Shown: one piece after another, positions 8,369 to 17,529 of the stretch | Layout of the letters: the number at the start of each line of letters is the position of its first letter | How positions within the stretch are numbered: the stretch's first letter is position 1 | DNA from: Clostridium cuniculi | Lineage (GTDB): Bacteria > Bacillota > Clostridia > Clostridiales > Clostridiaceae | Assembly (NCBI RefSeq): GCF_004353185.1 | Contig: NZ_SMUS01000022.1 | Span: 1-64,000 of the forward strand | Reading direction: 5' to 3' | Length of the DNA stretch: 64,000 nt | Program-made: the position numbers and the translations under genes | The notes under the pieces: generated by a model | What the model was told of the DNA's origin: nothing | Database searches by the model: none | What the model saw: the letters and a program-made list of their open reading frames with translations, nothing else

Positions 8369-9856
8369 TTATTTAAATGGATTTTCAGTCTTATATAGCA
8401 TTCCTTTTGGTTGATTAAATCCAACTTCTTTAACTCCTAGATAATTAAATACATTTGTTATAGCCTTACCAAAATGTCCAAATGCAACTGCACCATGATG
8501 TGGGTATCTTCCTTCTATTAATATATGTCTATAGAATCTTCCCATTTCAGGAATTGCAAATATACCAATTGATCCAAATGATCTTGTTGCTACTGGTAAT
8601 ACTTCTCCTTCTGCAACATATGCTGTTAATTCGGCATCTGCATTACTTTGTAATCTAAAGAATGTAATTTCACCTGGAATGATATCACCTTCTAAAGTAC
8701 CTCTAGTAATGTTTGGTTCTTGGTTTGGTTCTAAACTTCTTGCCATAATCATTTGATTTTTCATATTTTTGAATGATAATTTACATGCAGGAGTATTTCC
8801 ACAATGGAATCCCATAAATGTATCCTTTAATGTATAGTTGAATTTATCTTTAATTTCTTCTTCATACATATCTCTTGGTACACTATTATTAATATCTAAT
8901 AATGTTACAGCATCTTTACTTACACAAGTTCCAATATACTCACTTAATGCTCCATAAATATCAACTTCACATGATACTGGAATTCCTCTTGAAACTAATC
9001 TACTATTTACATAGCATGGTACAAATCCAAATTGAGTTTGGAATGATGGCCAACATTTATTAGCAAATACAACATATTCTCTAGATCCTTTGTGAGCTTC
9101 CATCCAGTCTAATAATGTTAATTCATATTGAGCTAACTTAGGTAAAATACCTGGCATTTTATTACCTTCTCCAAGTTCTTTTTCCATATCAGCTATAACT
9201 TCTGGAATTCTTGGATCATTTGCATGTTCATTAAATGCTGCAAATAAATCTAATTCTGAATTTTCTTCAATTTCAACACCTAAATTGTATAATTGTTTAA
9301 TTGGTGCATTACATGCTAAGAAATCTTGTGGTCTTGGTCCAAAAGATATAATTTTTAAGTTTTGTAATCCTAAAAGTGTAGTAGCTACTGGTTCAAACTC
9401 TTTAATCATTTCTGCAACTTCTTCATAAGTTCCCACTGGATATTCTGGAATATATGCTTTAATATTTCTTAATGCTAAGTTATAGCTAGCATTTAACATA
9501 CCACAGTAAGCATCTCCTCTTCCACCAATTAGATTATTTCCTGATTCCTCAGCAGCAGCTACAAACATAACTGGTCCACCAAATTCTTTTGCTAACAATG
9601 TTTCTGCAGTTTCTGGTCCAAAGTTTCCAAGATACACTACTAAAGCATTTACTCCAGCTTCTTTAACTTCTGCTAAAGCTTTTCTCATATGAACTTCACT
9701 TTCAACTGTTGTTGGACATTCATATATATCACCATAAGCTTCTTTATAAGCCTTAACTACAGCTTGTCTACGTCCTGCAGATAACTCCATTGGAAAACAA
9801 TCTCTACTTACAGCAACAATTCCTAATTTTACATCTGGTATATTTTTAAAATTCAT
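8369..9856 (-). CDS. Fucose/arabinose isomerase-fold sugar isomerase, probable XylA-II-type xylose isomerase
   Basis: A protein of about 495 aa of the L-fucose/L-arabinose isomerase superfamily, shown by its overall pattern (LGIVAVSRDCFP at the start, VVYLGNFGPETAE, HCGNTPACKLSF, GRYPHHGAVAFGH near the end). The start is the ATG at 9856, because the upstream GTG overlaps the GGAGG site. Last gene of tal-tkt-DUF4867-isomerase. The ROK repressor and xylulokinase next door argue for a pentose substrate giving xylulose. As I recall, comparative genomics proposed an alternative xylose isomerase (XylA-II) in clostridia from this family in just this context. D-arabinose or L-fucose activity remains possible. 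No classical XylA is present in the window. Confidence 0.75.
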   Translation of the reverse strand: MNFKNIPDVKLGIVAVSRDCFPMELSAGRRQAVVKAYKEAYGDIYECPTTVESEVHMRKALAEVKEAGVNALVVYLGNFGPETAETLLAKEFGGPVMFVAAAEESGNNLIGGRGDAYCGMLNASYNLALRNIKAYIPEYPVGTYEEVAEMIKEFEPVATTLLGLQNLKIISFGPRPQDFLACNAPIKQLYNLGVEIEENSELDLFAAFNEHANDPRIPEVIADMEKELGEGNKMPGILPKLAQYELTLLDWMEAHKGSREYVVFANKCWPSFQTQFGFVPCYVNSRLVSRGIPVSCEVDIYGALSEYIGTCVSKDAVTLLDINNSVPRDMYEEEIKDKFNYTLKDTFMGFHCGNTPACKLSFKNMKNQMIMARSLEPNQEPNITRGTLEGDIIPGEITFFRLQSNADAELTAYVAEGEVLPVATRSFGSIGIFAIPEMGRFYRHILIEGRYPHHGAVAFGHFGKAITNVFNYLGVKEVGFNQPKGMLYKTENPFK

Positions 9857-9925
9857 AATTAATTCCTCCACCCTTTTTTGTTCTATAATAATTTATTTTT
9901 AATTTTAATTACTTAACTTTTTAAC

Positions 9926-10549
9926 TTACTTTAAAGAAATATTCTTTCCCTTAAGTCCTATAAAGGCTCCTTGCTCTCCTAGATTCGTTTCTGGATGACC
10001 TATAAGCCATTTATTTTTTGCAAACAATAATGCATCTTCACCTTGCTTTTGTATATTATCTTCTAATGCTGTATTTGTATCTTTATGTAGTATAACTACA
10101 CATTTAAATCCATCTTCATTAGCATTACATGGTGCATAATGTAATGTAGTTCCATAAACTTCTATAGCAGTTCCTGCAGGAACAAATATAGCTTCAATAT
10201 TTGAAGTGTCATAAGAGTAGTCCTCTTCAATATCTTGCTCTAATCCCAGTAGTAAAATTAAATCTGTAACTGCAATATTTATTTCACTAGTTCTGTGATA
10301 TTCAACTGCATTTAGCATATAATTATTACCATTACAATATCCTATTTGAATATCAAGTCCACCAAATTCTCTATTTCTAAATTCTTTAGCTATTTCTAAT
10401 TCCTCTAATTCTTTTATAGAAGGTTCATATATAACATCCTTTGGTAATGGTGTTTTTTCCATCCTATTTAAAAGCTCTTTAACATCATAATTCTTAAGTA
10501 CTCTACCATACTTTTTAAATTCTATATCATTAACACTTTTTATAACCAC
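9926..10549 (-). CDS. DUF4867 family protein (cupin-like, sugar-operon associated)
   Basis: A 207-aa protein I recognise as DUF4867. The central region (FVPAGTAIEVYGTTLHYAPC) looks like a cupin strand pair with a possible metal-binding E..H set, and the product is a soluble protein with no membrane segments. The GTG start at 10549 follows AAGGAG by 9 bases. It lies between transketolase and the isomerase in one operon with short gaps (41 and 69 bases). Context suggests a sugar epimerase, mutarotase or isomerase partner, but no catalytic role is established; that part is inference. Confidence 0.65.
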   Translation of the reverse strand: MVIKSVNDIEFKKYGRVLKNYDVKELLNRMEKTPLPKDVIYEPSIKELEELEIAKEFRNREFGGLDIQIGYCNGNNYMLNAVEYHRTSEINIAVTDLILLLGLEQDIEEDYSYDTSNIEAIFVPAGTAIEVYGTTLHYAPCNANEDGFKCVVILHKDTNTALEDNIQKQGEDALLFAKNKWLIGHPETNLGEQGAFIGLKGKNISLK

Positions 10550-10590
10550 TCAATTCATCTCCTTATATATAAGTACAAGCTTCTCAACAT

Positions 10591-12576
10591 TTATTTAAAT
10601 AATTTCATTGTTTCATCAACAACATTTTCTACTGTAAATCCAAACTTCTTAAATAATGTTACTGCATTTCCTGATGCACCAAATGTGTCTAATGAAATAA
10701 TTCTTCCATCTAAACCTACATATTGATGCCATCCAAATGAAGTTAGAGCTTCAACTGCAACTCTTTTTCTAACGCTGTTTGGAAGTACACTTTCTTTATA
10801 TACTTCATCTTGAGCATTAAATATTTCAAATGATGGAATACTTACAACTCTTGCATCTATTCCTTTTGCTTCTAATTCATCTGCAGCCTTGTAGATAAGT
10901 TCAACTTCAGAACCTGAAGCCATTAAAATTACATCAGGAGTTTCTTTCTTAGAGTCTTTAAGAATGTATCCTCCCTTTAATGCTCGCTTTGCACATCCAT
11001 CATATAATGGTAACTTTTGTCTAGTTAATACTAATGAAGTTGGAGTAGTACCATTAGTTACTGCATAATACCAAGCTGCAGCAGTTTCCTTTGAATCTGC
11101 TGGTCTAAATACAGTCATATTTGGCATACTTCTTAATGCTGCTAATTGCTCAATTGGTTGATGAGTTGGACCATCTTCCCCTACACCAATACTATCATGT
11201 GTTAATACATAAGATACTGGTAAATTCATTAATGAAGATAATCTCATTGCACCCTTCATATAATCACTAAATACAAAGAATGTTGCACAGAATACTTTTA
11301 ATCCACCATGAGCATACATACCATTTGCTATTGCAGCCATTGCATGTTCTCTTACTCCAAAGTGAAGATTTCTTCCACTTCTATCTTCAGCTGAGAAATC
11401 ACCTTTTTCACTCATATATGTTTTATTAGATGGTGCTAAATCAGCTGATCCTCCAACTAAATTAGGTATTAAATTTGCTAATCTATTTATGATAATTCCT
11501 GAAGACTCTCTTGTAGCCATTTCTTTATCAAAGCTCCAAAATTCTTCATTATTTAATAAAGTCTCATTATCTATTTCTCCAGACATCCACTTAGAATATT
11601 CTTCTGCTAATTCTGGATATTCATTTTTATAAGACTCAAACAAATTATTCCAAGAGCTTTCTTTTTTAACTCCTGCATTAATATACTTATCCATATTAGA
11701 ATATACTTCTGCGGGAACATAAAAATCTTCTTGTTTCCATCCTAGATTTTCTTTCATTGCTTTTATATTTTCAGCCCCTAAAGGTTCTCCATGGGCAGAT
11801 GCTTTTCCTTGTTTTGCAGGGCATCCAAATCCAATTTGGTTTTTAACAATTATCATTGATGGCTTAGAAGTTTCACTTTTGGCTTCTTCTATTGCTTTTT
11901 CAATAGCTTCAATATCATTTCCATCATTAACTTTAATTACTTGCCAATTATATGCTTCATATCTCTTTGCTACATCTTCTCTAAATGCTATATCAGTATC
12001 ACCCTCAATAGAAATATTATTTGAATCATATAAAACAATAAGCTTTCCTAATCCTAAAGTTCCAGCAAGTGATGAAGCTTCCCCTGAAATCCCTTCCATT
12101 AGGCACCCATCACCAACAATAGCATAAGTATTATGATTAACTACTTCATAGCCTGGTTTATTAAACTTTTCAGCTAAGTGAGCTTCTGCAATTGCCATAC
12201 CAACAGCATTACATATACCTTGTCCTAAAGGTCCAGTTGTTATTTCAACACCTGGAGTATGTCCATATTCAGGATGTCCCGGTGTTAAGCTATCAACTTG
12301 TCTAAAACTCTTAATATCTTCAATAGTTATTCCATATCCAAATAAATGTAATAAAGAATATTCAAGCATTGAGCCATGACCTGCTGATAATACAAATCTA
12401 TCTCTATTATCCCATTTTGGATTTTTACCATTGTGATTCATTTTCCCCCATAATGTATATGCCATCGTGGCTGCACCAAGTGGTAATCCTGGATGACCTG
12501 ACTTTGACTTTTCTATTGCATCTGCTGATAATACTCTTATTGTATTTATACATAATTTATCTAGTTCTTTACTCAT
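10591..12576 (-). CDS. tkt: Transketolase
   Basis: A 661-aa thiamine-diphosphate enzyme of the pentose phosphate pathway, full length for the family. It has the N-terminal [13 protein letters not shown], the ThDP motif starting GDGCLMEG, and [15 protein letters not shown] in the pyrimidine domain. It transfers two-carbon units between xylulose-5-phosphate and aldose phosphates. The ATG follows AAAGGGG. Second gene of the operon that starts with transaldolase; together they channel xylulose-5-phosphate made by the neighbouring xylulokinase into glycolysis. Confidence 0.95.
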   Translation of the reverse strand: MSKELDKLCINTIRVLSADAIEKSKSGHPGLPLGAATMAYTLWGKMNHNGKNPKWDNRDRFVLSAGHGSMLEYSLLHLFGYGITIEDIKSFRQVDSLTPGHPEYGHTPGVEITTGPLGQGICNAVGMAIAEAHLAEKFNKPGYEVVNHNTYAIVGDGCLMEGISGEASSLAGTLGLGKLIVLYDSNNISIEGDTDIAFREDVAKRYEAYNWQVIKVNDGNDIEAIEKAIEEAKSETSKPSMIIVKNQIGFGCPAKQGKASAHGEPLGAENIKAMKENLGWKQEDFYVPAEVYSNMDKYINAGVKKESSWNNLFESYKNEYPELAEEYSKWMSGEIDNETLLNNEEFWSFDKEMATRESSGIIINRLANLIPNLVGGSADLAPSNKTYMSEKGDFSAEDRSGRNLHFGVREHAMAAIANGMYAHGGLKVFCATFFVFSDYMKGAMRLSSLMNLPVSYVLTHDSIGVGEDGPTHQPIEQLAALRSMPNMTVFRPADSKETAAAWYYAVTNGTTPTSLVLTRQKLPLYDGCAKRALKGGYILKDSKKETPDVILMASGSEVELIYKAADELEAKGIDARVVSIPSFEIFNAQDEVYKESVLPNSVRKRVAVEALTSFGWHQYVGLDGRIISLDTFGASGNAVTLFKKFGFTVENVVDETMKLFK

Positions 12577-12611
12577 CTTTAACCCCTTTTAATTCGATTT
12601 ATTTTCCAATT

Positions 12612-12633
12612 TATCGGGACAAAGGTCCCGATA
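12612..12633. other. Perfect hairpin between tal and tkt
   Basis: TATCGGGAC-AAAG-GTCCCGATA, a 9-bp perfect stem with a 4-base loop that is unusually GC-rich for this genome. It sits six bases after the transaldolase stop. No T run follows on the minus strand, so it is more likely an mRNA stability or processing element than a full terminator. Confidence 0.55.
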
Positions 12634-12638
12634 CTTTT

Positions 12639-13286
12639 CTACTTCCCGAAGGCTGAAGCCCAATCTGCCTTAAACTTTTCTAGACCTGCATCTGTTAATG
12701 GATGCTTAACCATTTGCATTACTAAAGCATATGGTACTGTAGCAATATGTGCACCAGCTCTAGCAGCTTCTGTAACATGAATTGGATGCCTTACACTTGC
12801 AGCTATTATTTCTGTAGTTATTCCGTGTATATTAAAAATTTCTGCAATTGTTCTAACAAGTTCCATTCCATCCATTGATATATCATCTATTCTTCCTAAA
12901 AATGGACTTACATAAGTTGCACCTGCATTAGCTGCTAAAAGTGCTTGATTAGCAGAAAAAATTAATGTTACATTAGTTTTAATTCCTTCACTAGCTAATA
13001 CTTTAACAGCTTTAAGACCTTCAGCTGTCATTGGAATTTTAACAATCATATTTGGATGAATAGCAGCAATTTCTCTACCTTCTTTAATCATCCCCTCTGC
13101 ATCTTCTGATATAACTTCTCCACTTATTGGACCATCAACTATTTCAGTTATTTCTTTAATAGTTTCAGTAAAGTCCCTACCTTCCTTAGCAATTAATGAT
13201 GGGTTTGTAGTAACTCCACATATAACTCCCATTTCATTTGCTTCTTTAATATGTTCTACATTTGCAGTGTCTAAAAATAACTTCAT
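12639..13286 (-). CDS. tal: Transaldolase, small (TalC/FSA-like) type
   Basis: A 215-aa single-domain transaldolase starting [16 protein letters not shown], with [12 protein letters not shown], the Schiff-base lysine strand MIVKIPMT and [16 protein letters not shown]. It belongs to the short transaldolase/fructose-6-phosphate aldolase group. The ATG at 13286 follows GGGGAG; an upstream in-frame start without a site is rejected. First gene of the tal-tkt-DUF4867-isomerase operon, preceded by a terminator and a putative operator. Works with transketolase in the non-oxidative pentose phosphate pathway. Confidence 0.92.
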   Translation of the reverse strand: MKLFLDTANVEHIKEANEMGVICGVTTNPSLIAKEGRDFTETIKEITEIVDGPISGEVISEDAEGMIKEGREIAAIHPNMIVKIPMTAEGLKAVKVLASEGIKTNVTLIFSANQALLAANAGATYVSPFLGRIDDISMDGMELVRTIAEIFNIHGITTEIIAASVRHPIHVTEAARAGAHIATVPYALVMQMVKHPLTDAGLEKFKADWASAFGK

Positions 13287-13323
13287 ATTAAAACTCCCCT
13301 TTATATTATAAATATTATTTAAC

Positions 13324-13350
13324 AACTTTTTAAAATTACTTTCAAAAGTT
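13324..13350. promoter_or_regulatory. Putative XylR (ROK) operator before tal
   Basis: An inverted repeat AACTTTT-n13-AAAAGTT upstream of tal, with the same arms as the palindrome at the xylB promoter (16221-16235). Shared arms at two pentose promoters suggest a common repressor, most likely the ROK protein encoded at 13418-14560. Confidence 0.4.
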
Positions 13351-13356
13351 TCTTTA

Positions 13357-13389
13357 TAAAAAGGCAGCCATTATTTTCTGCCTTTTTAT
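13357..13389 (-). terminator. Terminator of xylB-xylR operon
   Basis: The stem AAAAAGGCAG / CTGCCTTTTT between the ROK gene and tal, T-rich on both sides. It splits the pentose block into two transcription units. Confidence 0.8.
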
Positions 13390-13417
13390 ATTGTAAGTTT
13401 GATACCCATAACATTAA

Positions 13418-14560
13418 TTAATTTAAAAACTCCTCTAATGGAACCATTGCTGCTCCTAAAAGATATGATTCTTTAAACTCTGTAACATCTATCTTACAAT
13501 TTTCCTCATTTGTAAATAAATTATCTTTATATACAATACTTCTTAAAACATCTATATTTTCTTTTAATAAACTATTTATATCTCCACCTAAAACTACACT
13601 ACTTGGATCTAATAGCATTGTTAAGTTAGCAATTCCTATACCAAGAATATTAAAGTATCTCTCTAAAACTTCTTTTGTAGTTTTATCTCCCTTTTCAAAT
13701 AAAGATATAAATTCTTCTATATCATTTAATTTTTCATTACTTATTTCATTGAAGTCTTCTATTAACACATTCTTTGATGTATATGATTCTAAACACCCTT
13801 GAGAACCACACTTGCAGCTTTTACCACCTATAATTATTTTAATATGTCCCATTTCACCAGCGGCATTATTGCTTCCTCTATAAATCTTCCCATCTATTAT
13901 TATTCCTAATCCTAATCCATCAGTGATTGAAACATATAAAAGATTACTTAATATATCCTTCTTATTTAAAAATTCATAATAAGCTGAAAGATTAGCTTCA
14001 TTATCTATATAGATAGTAGTATTAAATTCTTCAAAACTTTTCTTTAAATTATAATTTTCAGCTCCTAATAAATAACAGTTTTTTATTATTCCTTCTTCTG
14101 AATCTACTGTCCCTGGAATAGAAATACCAATACCTAATAATTTATCAATTGAAATTTCCTTATTATTTAATATTTTATTTATATTTTCTTTAGCAATAGC
14201 TATTATACTTTCAATATCTTTTTTATTATGCCTTATTCTAATATCGCCTATAACTTCTTTTTTTAAATTTATTAAAGATAATTTTACATGACGAGGAGTC
14301 AACGCTATTCCTAAAGCAAACCTACAATTCTCATTAATTTTTAAAGCCATTGCTTTTCTTCCACCTGTAGATTCTAAGGATCTAACATCACTAACAATTC
14401 CTTCTTTCTTAAGCTCTGTAATATTAGTTGAAACTGTTGTAATACTTATATCTAAGCTTCTTGAAATATCTAATTTAGTTACTTCATTCTTTTCTAATAA
14501 TAACTTAATTATCTTTTTTCTATTTGTTTCTTTGATTTTACTATGATTCACTTCTATCAA
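13418..14560 (-). CDS. xylR: ROK-family transcriptional repressor, probable xylose regulator
   Basis: A 380-aa protein with an N-terminal winged helix-turn-helix (ITTVSTNITELKKEGIV, residues about 40-58). A ROK sugar-kinase-like domain follows, with the nucleotide fold GIGISIPGTVD and the zinc motif CKCGSQGCLES. XylR/NagC-type ROK repressors release DNA on binding their sugar. A TTG at 14560 is the likely start, 8 bases after GGGGAAGG. A GTG three codons on (14551) is an alternative. It is 38 bases downstream of xylulokinase and likely controls both pentose operons through the AACTTTT/AAAAGTT palindromes. The exact inducer is inferred. Confidence 0.85.
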   Translation of the reverse strand: MIEVNHSKIKETNRKKIIKLLLEKNEVTKLDISRSLDISITTVSTNITELKKEGIVSDVRSLESTGGRKAMALKINENCRFALGIALTPRHVKLSLINLKKEVIGDIRIRHNKKDIESIIAIAKENINKILNNKEISIDKLLGIGISIPGTVDSEEGIIKNCYLLGAENYNLKKSFEEFNTTIYIDNEANLSAYYEFLNKKDILSNLLYVSITDGLGLGIIIDGKIYRGSNNAAGEMGHIKIIIGGKSCKCGSQGCLESYTSKNVLIEDFNEISNEKLNDIEEFISLFEKGDKTTKEVLERYFNILGIGIANLTMLLDPSSVVLGGDINSLLKENIDVLRSIVYKDNLFTNEENCKIDVTEFKESYLLGAAMVPLEEFLN

Positions 14561-14598
14561 ATTATGCCTTCCCCTCTCAGTTTACATTATCCAAAATT

Positions 14599-16101
14599 TT
14601 AAATATCCTTTAATCTTGGATAAAGTGAATTATATACTTTATATATCTTATCATAAAGGGCTATATTATCACAATTTGGATTCACTAAATCCTGACCTTT
14701 TATAATCTTTTCACATGCATCTTCTACAGAATTATATATACCAACACCAACTCCAGCTAAGATAGCTACTCCTAATGCTGGTCCCTCTGATGCTTTTATA
14801 GTCCTTAAAGGATAATTAAATACATCAGCTAAAATTTGTCTCCAAACTTCACTTTCAGCTCCTCCACCACTTACTCTAACATCAGTTATTTCAACTTTCA
14901 TGTTCTCTATAATATCTAAACAATTCTTTAAGCTGAAGCTAACACCTTCTAGTATACTTCTGACAAAATCTCCATGATTATTTATTAAAGATACTCCAAC
15001 AAATCCACCTTTTACATTTGGATCTATATGAGGTGTTCTTTCTCCCATAAGATATGGCATATAAATTACTCCATTTGATCCTGGTTTTGAACCAGCAGCT
15101 TTTTCTGATAAATAATCATATATATTTATATTTTTTTCTTTTGCTTCATCAATTTCTTTTCTACAGAAGTTTTCTTTAAACCATTTTAAAGAAAGTCCTG
15201 CACCTTGAGTTACCCCCATTACATGCCACTTATTAGGAACTGCATGACATAAAGTATGAACTCTACCTTCTTTATCAAATCTTGGAGTATCTGTTGAAGC
15301 AAAAACAACTCCTGAAGAACCAATAACTGTTGAAATTATTCCTTCACTTACTATTCCACTTCCTACTGCTCCTGCCGCTTGGTCTCCAGCTCCTCCAACC
15401 ACAGCAGTACCAGCTTCTAATCCTGTCTTTCTTGCTACCTCTTCTGTAACATGTCCACTTACTACTACTGATTCATAAACATCTGCTAATATCTTCTTAT
15501 CTATATCTAATTTTTGAAGTAACTCATCACTCCAGTTTCTTGTATTAATATCTAACATTTGCATACCACTTGCATCTGAAACTTCAGTTGCAAATATACC
15601 TGTTAATTTAAATCTTATATAATCTTTTGGCAGAAGAATTTTATATATATTATTATAATTTTCTGGTTCATTATCTCTAACCCATAATAGTTTAGAAAGT
15701 GTAAAACCTGTTAATGCTGGATTACCTGTTATTTCAATTAATTTTTCCTTACCTAAAACTTCAGTCATATATTGGCATTGCTTTTCAGTTCTTTGATCAC
15801 ACCAAATAATTGAATTTCTTATAACATTATAATCCTTGTCCACTAATACAAGACCGTGCATTTGTCCACTTAATCCTATACCTTTTATATCCTTTGCATT
15901 AACTTTACTGTTTTTTACTACATCTTTAATTCCATTAAGACATGCTTCCCACCAATCCTCTGGATTTTGTTCTGCCCATCCTGCTTTTGGTTGAAATAAA
16001 TCATAACCATAATTTGCAGTTTCTATTGTATTCCCTAATTCATCAAACAATGCTGTCTTTGTACCAGATGTACCTATATCTAAACCTAATAAATATCTCA
16101 T
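14599..16101 (-). CDS. xylB: Xylulokinase
   Basis: A 500-aa FGGY carbohydrate kinase starting YLLGLDIGTSGTKTALFDE. Later it has LSGQMHGLV and GGGAESEVWRQILADV, the usual xylulokinase hallmarks, and full family length. It phosphorylates D-xylulose to xylulose-5-phosphate in the cytosol. The ATG follows GGGGG. First gene of the xylB-xylR operon, with a well-formed promoter and flanking palindromes upstream. No pentose transporter is linked in this window. Confidence 0.93.
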   Translation of the reverse strand: MRYLLGLDIGTSGTKTALFDELGNTIETANYGYDLFQPKAGWAEQNPEDWWEACLNGIKDVVKNSKVNAKDIKGIGLSGQMHGLVLVDKDYNVIRNSIIWCDQRTEKQCQYMTEVLGKEKLIEITGNPALTGFTLSKLLWVRDNEPENYNNIYKILLPKDYIRFKLTGIFATEVSDASGMQMLDINTRNWSDELLQKLDIDKKILADVYESVVVSGHVTEEVARKTGLEAGTAVVGGAGDQAAGAVGSGIVSEGIISTVIGSSGVVFASTDTPRFDKEGRVHTLCHAVPNKWHVMGVTQGAGLSLKWFKENFCRKEIDEAKEKNINIYDYLSEKAAGSKPGSNGVIYMPYLMGERTPHIDPNVKGGFVGVSLINNHGDFVRSILEGVSFSLKNCLDIIENMKVEITDVRVSGGGAESEVWRQILADVFNYPLRTIKASEGPALGVAILAGVGVGIYNSVEDACEKIIKGQDLVNPNCDNIALYDKIYKVYNSLYPRLKDI

Positions 16102-16160
16102 AAAATCCCCCGTATTATCTTAAAATTATTTTTGCAACAAACATTTAAAAACTATTATTA

Positions 16161-16235
16161 AATAACTTTTTAAATGTCTTTTCATAAGTTATTATAATAC
16201 CACTTTTATACTTTTGCAATAACTTTTAAAAAGTT
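16161..16235 (-). promoter_or_regulatory. xylB promoter with two flanking palindromes
   Basis: On the minus strand TTGCAA (16219-16214) is 17 bases from TATAAT (16196-16191). Just upstream of the -35 is AACTTTTAAAAAGTT (16221-16235). Just downstream of the -10 an AATAACTT / AAGTTATT inverted repeat spans 16161-16193. Such bracketing is typical of repressor control. Confidence 0.6.
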
Positions 16236-16255
16236 TTGTATACATTTTCAGAAAT

Positions 16256-16303
16256 AAAGTTAAATACTTTTAGATTTTAAATAATTTAAAAGTATTTAAC
16301 TTT
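16256..16303 (-). terminator. Terminator of the pentapeptide/channel-like gene
   Basis: A 17-bp perfect inverted repeat, AAAGTTAAATACTTTTA and its complement, directly downstream of the stop codon. Confidence 0.7.
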
Positions 16304-16308
16304 ACCTA

Positions 16309-17475
16309 TTATCTTACTAATTTTCTCACTACTACCCCTGTCCCTATTCCCATCATAATAACTCCAAATAATATCTCAACGCTAGCAAGAATCTCTGATA
16401 TATTTATAGGAATACTTTCATTTGCTCCAACTCCACTAAACAAGTTTATACTTAATATGATTCCTTGCCTTAAACATTCAAATACATTACTATTAAATAT
16501 AGTAATTATAATGTTATCTATTTCAATTCCAAAAATTGAATATAAAACTCCAAATATAATCATAACAATAAATGAAAACAATAAAGCATTAATAGGTCTT
16601 TCTCCATATCCACATGTAGCCCAATATAAATCTGAAGCTAACCTCTGGGTAAACTTTAAGACATTTCTCTCTACTCTCTTGCATAAATAATAATATTCTC
16701 CAAAATTATTATTTAATGAATTTTCCTTAAACTTATCTGCAATAGTTTCATAAGTCATATAAATTCCTTCATATTCATTCCTATCTTTTTTTCTAAGTTC
16801 TATCTTATCAAAAAATGTTTTTTCATCTAGCTTTGTTTTCATTTTATCAGTAAAATCTAAATCTATAATATAGCTACCCATAATCTTCGCACCTGATAAA
16901 TCACAATCCTCTATTCTTACTCTATTTACTTCACAATTATCAATAATTATGCTATTCATATCACTTAATATAAAATATGTATTATGAATTAAAGAATTAT
17001 CAAATATTAAATAACTTAATGTACATCCATCAAATTTAGCATATATACTACAATTATTAAACTCACAAGAAAAATTATCATATCTATTTAATGATGGCTT
17101 CTTCTCACTTTCCTCTTTAAAAAAAGTACAATTTTCAAATATTACCCCACCATTTTCAAAATTACACTCATTAAATATACACCCTATGAAACTACATGCA
17201 TCAAATTTTATATTTCCAAATGTACATTTATTAAATACTGCACAAATAATATCTTTATTAGAAATTACACTGAACTCTTCCTCGCCTAAAATTCTTCCTC
17301 CTCCAAAATGCTTTTCTTCAAATGTTTTATAACTATATTCCTTATCTGGATTATATGTATTAGGAAGCTCTCTTGATTTTACTAATTCATCAAATAATTT
17401 TTTATTATTTTCTCTCCTCTTTTTAAGTTGATTTGTTGCTTTATATCTTTCTTCCTTAAAATTAACATAGCCCAT
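16309..17475 (-). CDS. Pentapeptide-repeat-like protein fused to a two-helix channel-like pore
   Basis: A 388-aa protein in two parts. Residues about 70-210 contain many short repeats with F/C/I spacing (CAVFNKCTFGNIKFDACSF and similar), as in right-handed beta-helix pentapeptide proteins. From about 260 there is a linker ending CGYGERP, a hydrophobic helix at 296-317, a pore-helix-like segment (QGIILSINLFSGVGA, 337-351) and a second helix at 360-384 ending VVRKLVR. That layout matches pentapeptide-repeat proteins with an Ion_trans_2 pore. The selectivity filter reads SGVGA rather than TVGYG, so potassium selectivity is doubtful. The start codon lies in a hairpin (17473-17501). The ion or ligand is unknown. 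Confidence 0.65.
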   Translation of the reverse strand: MGYVNFKEERYKATNQLKKRRENNKKLFDELVKSRELPNTYNPDKEYSYKTFEEKHFGGGRILGEEEFSVISNKDIICAVFNKCTFGNIKFDACSFIGCIFNECNFENGGVIFENCTFFKEESEKKPSLNRYDNFSCEFNNCSIYAKFDGCTLSYLIFDNSLIHNTYFILSDMNSIIIDNCEVNRVRIEDCDLSGAKIMGSYIIDLDFTDKMKTKLDEKTFFDKIELRKKDRNEYEGIYMTYETIADKFKENSLNNNFGEYYYLCKRVERNVLKFTQRLASDLYWATCGYGERPINALLFSFIVMIIFGVLYSIFGIEIDNIIITIFNSNVFECLRQGIILSINLFSGVGANESIPINISEILASVEILFGVIMMGIGTGVVVRKLVR

Positions 17476-17501
17476 AATATCAACTCCTTTATGATATTAT
17501 G
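17473..17501 (-). promoter_or_regulatory. Hairpin enclosing start codon, ribosome binding site in loop
   Basis: On the minus strand CATAATATCA-TAAAGGAGT-TGATATTATG forms a 10-bp stem. AGGAG is in the loop and the ATG start codon is the last three bases of the stem. This may tune translation initiation of the channel-like gene. Confidence 0.5.
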
Positions 17502-17529
17502 AGCTATATATTATAACATTATTCTAATT

